Source of the DNA: UBA6115 sp050953005
GTDB lineage: Bacteria > Bacillota > Clostridia > Christensenellales > Aristaeellaceae
Direction of reading: 5' to 3'
DNA: 64,000 nucleotides
NCBI GenBank assembly: GCA_050953005.1
Contig: JBMNLV010000013.1
Location: forward strand, 62,001-126,000
Part shown: positions 58,901 to 64,000 of the stretch, one piece after another
Position numbering within the stretch: position 1 is the first letter of the stretch
Layout: every line of letters starts with the position of its first letter
Notes under the pieces: generated by a model
What the model was told of the DNA's origin: nothing
The model's input: the letters and a program-made list of their open reading frames with translations, nothing else
Databases searched by the model: none
Position numbers and translations under genes: made by a program

Positions 58901-60925
58901 ATGAAACGGCTGACGGCGGGCATCCTGCTGGTCCTGGCGCTGCTTGCGGGCGCGTGTTCCGCGCGCGCGGACAAGGCCACCAGCTACACCTATACCTTGA
59001 ACGAGAAGGGGCGCCATGTGCGCACCCAGGATGCCTACCTGCCCGACAAGACCATCACCACGCTGGGCCTCGCGAAGCCCTCCGACCTGTTTTTCGCGTC
59101 GGACGGCCACCTGTACATCGCCGACAGCGGAAACAAGCGCGTCATCATCTACGACCCCGAAAACAACGAGGTCAACGGGGAGATCCGGCATCAGGAATTT
59201 TCCGCGCCCACTGGTATCTTTGTGACAGATGCGGGCAAGCTTTATGTCGCGGACCCGGCAGCCCGCAAGGTTTTCCTCTTTGACGGTGAAGGCGCGCTGA
59301 TCCGTGCCTATGAGAAGCCGGATTCACCCGCCTTCAGTGATATCCGCTACGAGCCGATGAAGGTGGCAAGCGACGCCGCGGGCAACCTGTACATCGTGGG
59401 CGAGGGCGTCTACCATGGCGTGATCCAACTGGCTGGTAGCGGCGAGTTTCTGGGATATTTCACGGTCAACCGAACGCGGCTCACCCTGACCCAGGCTATC
59501 CAGCGGCTGCTGTTTAACCGCGAGCAGCTCAGCAAGCTGGTTGAGACCGTGCCCACTACCTTTTCCAACGTTTTTGTGGATCGTGCCGGCATCGTCTACA
59601 CCACCACCATGTCCACCGGCTACAACCCCGTGAAAAAGCACCGGACCGATGGCGGCAACATGTTCACCAGCCCGGTCATAGGCCCGGAGGCGCTCAGCGA
59701 CGTGTGGGTGGACGCGCAGGGGCTGATCTACACCTGCGATCAGACCGGTTACCTGCAGGTGTACTCCGCTTTGGGGGAATTGATTTTCTACTTTGGCTCC
59801 TCCGTCGTGAATCTGGATGTCGCGGGCCTGTATTCCCGCCTGCCCGCCCTGGCGGTGGATCACAAAGGGCAGATCTGGACGCTGGACATGGACAAGGGCT
59901 ACCTGCAGTCCTTCATGCCCACCGACTACGCCCGGACCGTGTACAGCGCTCTGGGGTTGTATGAGAAGGGCCGCTATCAGGAGTCGCTCAAGGCCTGGCA
60001 GGAGGTCCTGCGCCTCAACCAGATGTCCGTCCTGGCTCATAACGGGATTGCCAAGGCGTATTTCCACCATGAGGACTACGAGAAGGCCATGGAGCATTTC
60101 CGCGTGGCGGGCAACCGCCTCTTCTACTCGGAGGCTTTCTGGGAGGTGCGCAACGCCCATATCCAAAAGTGGCTGCCCTGGGTCGCGGCGGGACTGGCCG
60201 CGCTGGCCGCGGCACGCCGGGGGTTTGGGCGGCTGCGCCGAAAACGGGGCGCAAAGCCGCCTGGCGCGGGAATCGCGGCCCGGCTGCGGAAGGTTCCGCT
60301 GGTCAGCGACCTGTCCCTGGCGCTGGAAGCGCCGCGTCACCCGGTGGACCGCTTCTACGAGGTGCGCCGAAAGCGCCGGGGCAGCGTCCTGGGCGCCAGC
60401 ATCCTGTACGCCGTCTACTTTTTCATCTTCATGGTCTTCCAGACGCGAAAGGGTTTCATCTACCAGTTTGTGCAGGTGGAGGACATGGACATCAAGGCGC
60501 TGGTCGCGGGCTATTTCCTGCTGATTGGGCTGTTCATCCTGTGCAATTACCTGGTCACCTCCATCAATGACGGCGATGGGGACCTTGCGCAGTGCTACAT
60601 GATCCCCGCCTATTCCCTGGCCCCCCTGATGCTGGCCTTCAGCATGGTTGTGCTGCTCAGCCACGCGCTCACCTATGGCGAATCCTTCCTGCTGTCCGTC
60701 ATCCTTTTGTCCGGCGCCGTGTGGACGCTGGTCACGCTCTTCCTGGCGCTGATGCACGTGCACGATTATACCGTCAAGGAAACCGTCCGCTGTCTTGCCC
60801 TGACGGTGATCTTCATAATGATCTTCTTCATCATGGCGCTGATTGTCATGGTCATGGGGGAGAAGCTGACCGAGTTCCTGAGGACTGTCTTTGAGGAGGT
60901 GATGCGCAATGTATACGGCAGCTAA
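58901..60925 (+). CDS. NHL-propeller protein with C-terminal YIP1-like membrane domain
   Basis: The 674-residue protein has a signal peptide or anchor ending in a lipobox-like LLAGAC (cysteine 19). Residues about 50-335 form NHL/SMP-30-like beta-propeller repeats: AKPSDLFFASDGHLYIADSG, SAPTGIFVTDAGKLYVADPA and LSDVWVDAQGLIYTCDQTGY. A short tetratricopeptide-like stretch follows (about 350-405, YQESLKAWQEVLRLNQMSVL). The last 250 residues hold about six membrane helices and resemble YIP1-family proteins. Such proteins accompany sugar ABC transporters with DUF5696 proteins in other Firmicutes, so a role in capture or secretion at the membrane is plausible. Its function is not known. It overlaps the next gene by 17 bases. 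Confidence 0.85.
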   Translation: MKRLTAGILLVLALLAGACSARADKATSYTYTLNEKGRHVRTQDAYLPDKTITTLGLAKPSDLFFASDGHLYIADSGNKRVIIYDPENNEVNGEIRHQEFSAPTGIFVTDAGKLYVADPAARKVFLFDGEGALIRAYEKPDSPAFSDIRYEPMKVASDAAGNLYIVGEGVYHGVIQLAGSGEFLGYFTVNRTRLTLTQAIQRLLFNREQLSKLVETVPTTFSNVFVDRAGIVYTTTMSTGYNPVKKHRTDGGNMFTSPVIGPEALSDVWVDAQGLIYTCDQTGYLQVYSALGELIFYFGSSVVNLDVAGLYSRLPALAVDHKGQIWTLDMDKGYLQSFMPTDYARTVYSALGLYEKGRYQESLKAWQEVLRLNQMSVLAHNGIAKAYFHHEDYEKAMEHFRVAGNRLFYSEAFWEVRNAHIQKWLPWVAAGLAALAAARRGFGRLRRKRGAKPPGAGIAARLRKVPLVSDLSLALEAPRHPVDRFYEVRRKRRGSVLGASILYAVYFFIFMVFQTRKGFIYQFVQVEDMDIKALVAGYFLLIGLFILCNYLVTSINDGDGDLAQCYMIPAYSLAPLMLAFSMVVLLSHALTYGESFLLSVILLSGAVWTLVTLFLALMHVHDYTVKETVRCLALTVIFIMIFFIMALIVMVMGEKLTEFLRTVFEEVMRNVYGS

Positions 60926-63308
60926 GCGAATCCTGATTGCGCTGTTCTGCGCGCTGTGCTGCCTGCCTTCGGCCGCGGCCCGGGAGGAGGCCTTTGTGCC
61001 CACTGTCCGGCATACCAAACCTGCCCCGCCCCGGGTACAAATCACGCAGCAGGATTTGAGCGCCTACACCCTCCTGTATGAGACTCCTGACGCCAAATAC
61101 CATTGGCGGGAGGACAGGGACATCATCGCGGTGCTGGACAAGGCCAACGGCTATGTCTGGAAGACCGGGGCCGACATCGGCTTCCCCAAGCAGGTGCAGT
61201 CCCGGGTCAGGGAGGCGGAAAGCGCGCAGGAAAAGCTGCGCCTGGCCGAGCCCCTGGAAAAGAGCATGAACAGCACCTATATCGGCGTTGCCAATTCCCT
61301 CATCACCGCAGAGTACCGCGACGGCAAGACCTTTTATGCCGGCAGCGCAGCTGAAAAAGGTGTGGACAGCTTGCTTTCAGCCGTTCCGGGCGAGCCTGGG
61401 CGCTTCACGCTGACGGTGGATTTTCAGGAGCTGCAGCTAAAGGTACAGGTTGAGATCACCTGCCTCACAAAAGGCCTGCGCTATGATATCAGGGCGGACG
61501 GCATTTCAGGGCCGGGAAAAAGCAAGCTGACCGCCATCTGGATCACCCCCTTCCTGGGCGCAAGCGGCGGCGAGGCGGCCTATTTTGACCCGGAAACAGG
61601 GGATTATGGCGAGCCGCGGCCCAAGTACGCGCCGCCGGGCTACGCGATGGTGCCCGATGGCAGCGGCGCCCTGATCCGCTTTCAGGACAACCAGGTCCCC
61701 TTTGTGGAATATGTGGGGGACGTGTACGGCCAGGACCCCGCGACCAGGACCTACTACGCCAGCGCGGCCTCGGATGCCGTGCCGCTAAAGAACCCCTTGA
61801 TGCCGGTCTTTGGCATCGCCCACGGCGACCGCCAGGCGGCCTTTGTCGCCTATGCCGAACAGGGAGCCGAGTACATGAGCGTGGTGATGCGGCCTGAAGA
61901 GAACCTGCGCCTCAAGTACAACTTCTGTTACCCGCGCTTTGAGTACAATGTGGAGTATTACAAGGTCTACAACCGCAAGGGCAGCGGCTACTTCGCCATG
62001 ACAGATCAGGCCTTCCGGTATGATGCGAGCATGGTCTACCTCTTCCTGCACGGGGACGGGTCTGACGGCAGCCCCGCGGCCGACTACACCGGTATGGCGC
62101 AGGCCTACCGCAGGCATCTGATCGAAGAAGGCATCCTGCGGGACGCGCCGCCTGCCTCCCCTGATATCCCGATCCGGCTGGATTTCATCCTCTCCGACAT
62201 GAAGAAGAGCATCCTGGGCCATGAGCAGGTGGTGGTGACCAGCGCCCGGCAGGTCGGCGAGATCCTGCAGCAGGTGCGGGACAGCGGCGTGTCCAACATC
62301 ACCGGCTCCCTGACCGGCTGGCAGGCCGGCGCTGAAACGCTGGCGCGGCCGGACTCCTTCCGCTTTCACCGGGCCACCGGCAGCGAGGGGGAGATCGCAA
62401 GCCTTTTCCGGGACCAGGCAGCCATGGGCGCCACGCTCAGCCTTGCGCGGGAGTACACGCTGCTCAACAGCCGCATGACCTCCTATACGAATGTCGCGGC
62501 CAAGCATATCAACACCTGGTACCTGCTTCATGACAAGTCCTGGGTCTTCCCCGGCGCGCCGGTCAGCGAGTTCAGCTACGCAAGGCCGGATGTTGCGGCC
62601 TCCTGGGTGCGCGGGATCGCGCGCCGCGCCGCGCCCTTTTCCACCGCGCTGACCGTCTCCGGCATCACCAGCACCCTGACTTCCAGCTATGACCGAAGCG
62701 GCGTCAGCCTGACCCTGCCGGACGGCATCCGGGCAGTCCGGGACGCGTTTTCTGAAGCCGGTCAGCAGCTTCAGCTGGACCTGGCAGCGCCCAACCTCTA
62801 CCTCTGGCGATACGCGCGCCGCTTCCTGAACGCGCCGGTTGGCGGTTCCCGGCATGTGTTTGAGACGGACGAGGTTCCCTTCCTGCAGATGGTGCTTTGC
62901 GGCAGCATGGAGGTCTACGGCCCCTACTGCAACTTCTCTTTCTATACCAGGGAGGATGTGCTGCGGATGATTGATTACCACCTCTACCCAGCCTTCATCC
63001 TGTCCCATGGCCCCTCCCACCTGCTCGCGGACACGCTCTCGGGCGATCTGTACTCCACCCAGTATGAGCAGTACCGGCAGCTGATCCCGGAGATTTACGG
63101 CCAGGTCAACGCTGTCCTGCGCGAGGTCAGCGGCTATGCCTGGGTTTCCCGCTTTGTGCCGCAGGCCGGGCTGGTTGTGAACCGCTACGAAAAGAACGGG
63201 CAGGAAGCGCGCATCCTGGTCAACTACACCCCTTTCACCCTCAGCTTTGAGGGGCAGACAGTGGGCCCGCGGAGCGCCCTGTGCGTGAAGGAGGCGCCAA
63301 GGCCGTGA
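60909..63308 (+). CDS. Large secreted DUF5696-like protein, possible glycoside-hydrolase fold
   Basis: The 799-residue protein has a signal peptide (1-24) and a mature part that resembles the DUF5696 family found in sugar-import loci. The first 250 or so residues are beta-rich (LLYETPDAKYHWREDRDIIA, DFQELQLKVQVEITCLTKGL). The second half reads as a TIM-barrel-like region with GVSNITGSLTGWQAGAETLA and LQLDLAAPNLYLWRYARRFL, ending in a small beta domain (ARILVNYTPFTLSFEGQTVG). That layout recalls glycoside hydrolases with an N-terminal beta-sandwich, but no catalytic acid can be pinned down. It starts inside the end of the YIP1-like gene and overlaps the next permease by four bases. Confidence 0.85.
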   Translation: MYTAAKRILIALFCALCCLPSAAAREEAFVPTVRHTKPAPPRVQITQQDLSAYTLLYETPDAKYHWREDRDIIAVLDKANGYVWKTGADIGFPKQVQSRVREAESAQEKLRLAEPLEKSMNSTYIGVANSLITAEYRDGKTFYAGSAAEKGVDSLLSAVPGEPGRFTLTVDFQELQLKVQVEITCLTKGLRYDIRADGISGPGKSKLTAIWITPFLGASGGEAAYFDPETGDYGEPRPKYAPPGYAMVPDGSGALIRFQDNQVPFVEYVGDVYGQDPATRTYYASAASDAVPLKNPLMPVFGIAHGDRQAAFVAYAEQGAEYMSVVMRPEENLRLKYNFCYPRFEYNVEYYKVYNRKGSGYFAMTDQAFRYDASMVYLFLHGDGSDGSPAADYTGMAQAYRRHLIEEGILRDAPPASPDIPIRLDFILSDMKKSILGHEQVVVTSARQVGEILQQVRDSGVSNITGSLTGWQAGAETLARPDSFRFHRATGSEGEIASLFRDQAAMGATLSLAREYTLLNSRMTSYTNVAAKHINTWYLLHDKSWVFPGAPVSEFSYARPDVAASWVRGIARRAAPFSTALTVSGITSTLTSSYDRSGVSLTLPDGIRAVRDAFSEAGQQLQLDLAAPNLYLWRYARRFLNAPVGGSRHVFETDEVPFLQMVLCGSMEVYGPYCNFSFYTREDVLRMIDYHLYPAFILSHGPSHLLADTLSGDLYSTQYEQYRQLIPEIYGQVNAVLREVSGYAWVSRFVPQAGLVVNRYEKNGQEARILVNYTPFTLSFEGQTVGPRSALCVKEAPRP

Positions 63309-64000
63309 AGAAACGCCGTAGCTTCAGCCTGAGAAAGCGCCACAACCGCGTTGGCTATCTCTTTATGACGCCATGGATTGTGGGCTTCCTGCTGTTCACC
63401 CTTTTTCCCTTCGTGGCGACCATCGCGCTGAGCTTCATGGAGGTCAGTTCCACCATCCGCGGCTATGAAATCCGGCCCGTTGGCCTTGACAACTATGTGA
63501 CCGCCTTCTTCCGCAATACGGAGTTTGTCCCGGCGCTGGGCGAGTTCCTGATGATGATCGTCCCTTATACTTTCATGGTGGTGGTGGTCTCCTTCATTGT
63601 GGCTTATCTGCTCAACCGCATCACGCGGGGGCGTGCCCTCTTCCGCACCATCTACTTCCTTCCGGTCATCATCATGTCGGGGCCCGTCATGTGGCAGCTC
63701 CTGGATTCGCAGACCGTGATCCACGGAATGGCCTTGCCGGATGATTTTGACAGCCTCTTCCTGCTGAGCATTCTGCGCAGCTATTCTCCGGCTCTTGCAA
63801 ACCTGCTCTCCGGCGTCTTCCGGCAGCTGTCCACCATCCTCTGGTTCACCGGGATCCCGGTGGTGCTGTTCATCAACGGGCTGCAAAAGATCAACCCCAG
63901 CATGTACGAAGCGGCGCGCATCGATTCCGCCAACGAGTGGCAGATGCTCTGGAAGATCACCATGCCCCAGATTCGCCCCATCGCGCTCATTTCCGCTATC
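63305..64000 (+). CDS. Carbohydrate ABC transporter permease (LplB/MalF type), 3' end beyond the window
   Basis: 232 codons are present; the gene runs off the right edge. The start is GTG at 63305, overlapping the previous stop (GTGA), with AAGGAGG upstream. The protein opens with a basic stretch, MKKRRSFSLRKRHNRVGYLF, then membrane helices (GYLFMTPWIVGFLLFTLFPF, and SFIVAYLLNRITR before IYFLPVIIMSG). Close to the edge it has the EAA loop YEAARIDSANEWQMLWKITM then PQIRP. It is a second MalF-type subunit in the same locus and distinct from the one at 57058, so the locus may encode two importers. Confidence 0.9.
   Translation, partial: MKKRRSFSLRKRHNRVGYLFMTPWIVGFLLFTLFPFVATIALSFMEVSSTIRGYEIRPVGLDNYVTAFFRNTEFVPALGEFLMMIVPYTFMVVVVSFIVAYLLNRITRGRALFRTIYFLPVIIMSGPVMWQLLDSQTVIHGMALPDDFDSLFLLSILRSYSPALANLLSGVFRQLSTILWFTGIPVVLFINGLQKINPSMYEAARIDSANEWQMLWKITMPQIRPIALISAI

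Noticed and set aside
1..64000. tRNA, rRNA or CRISPR arrays
   Set aside because: No cloverleaf-like sequence, no rRNA segment and no regularly spaced repeat was found in the gaps by eye. A covariance search would settle the RNA genes.

Overview
The window looks like chromosome of a fairly GC-rich, anaerobic, Gram-positive-type bacterium, most likely a member of the Clostridia from a gut, rumen or digester habitat. The reasons are two T-box tRNA-sensing leaders, strong AGGAGG-type ribosome binding sites, a Stickland-type ornithine oxidation operon, a PrsA-like lipoprotein foldase, many ABC solute-binding proteins and a large set of secreted proteins of unknown function. The exact taxon cannot be read from the sequence. 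I saw no rRNA, tRNA, CRISPR array or replication origin.

Layout. (1) 1-3.05 kb: two similar minus-strand T-box leaders. One precedes a gene running off the left edge and the other precedes an amino-acid-type ABC solute-binding protein. Between them are an SH3b/NodB polysaccharide deacetylase and a 156-bp dispersed repeat. (2) 3.2-12.0 kb: an eight-gene, tightly overlapping minus-strand operon for ornithine catabolism, in order ord, ortA, ortB, oraS, oraE, a GlmL/MutL-type ATPase, an ornithine racemase and carbamate kinase. A divergent RocB-like M20 peptidase follows. (3) 14.1-19.2 kb: a secreted protein, an NAD-dependent epimerase, a decayed small gene, a DEAD-box RNA helicase with a near-ideal promoter, and a PrsA-like lipoprotein. 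(4) 19.4-26.5 kb: a complete oligopeptide ABC transporter with a fused double ATPase, and a convergent LuxR-type regulator. (5) 26.8-36.3 kb: a mixed accessory stretch with an internally duplicated secreted protein, a DUF1254/DUF1214 protein, an alkylsulfatase-like metallo-beta-lactamase protein with an altered metal motif, a membrane-anchored transglutaminase-like protein and a large membrane GGDEF/EAL protein. Gene relics and repeats lie between them. (6) 36.8-39.1 kb: a LarA-like protein and a broken IS110-family transposase next to two dispersed repeats.

(7) 39.1-51.4 kb: a minus-strand train of six intact secreted proteins and one decayed one, mostly of no recognised family, headed by a helix-turn-helix regulator. 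The regulator has a consensus promoter and two near-palindromic candidate operators. This is the best candidate for an undescribed system in the window. (8) 52.4-64.0 kb: a plus-strand carbohydrate-type ABC import locus. It holds two solute-binding proteins (one fused to sugar-binding-like modules), two permeases, an NHL-propeller/YIP1-like membrane protein, a DUF5696-like secreted protein and the start of another permease. Most of these genes overlap or sit within a few bases of each other.

As a whole, the window describes a cell that ferments amino acids (arginine/ornithine, peptides, probably aromatic amino acids sensed by T-boxes) and also invests in secreted and sugar-capturing proteins. 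Relics (IS110, cupin, small secreted genes) and dispersed repeats cluster in the intergenic parts of 15.9-52 kb.
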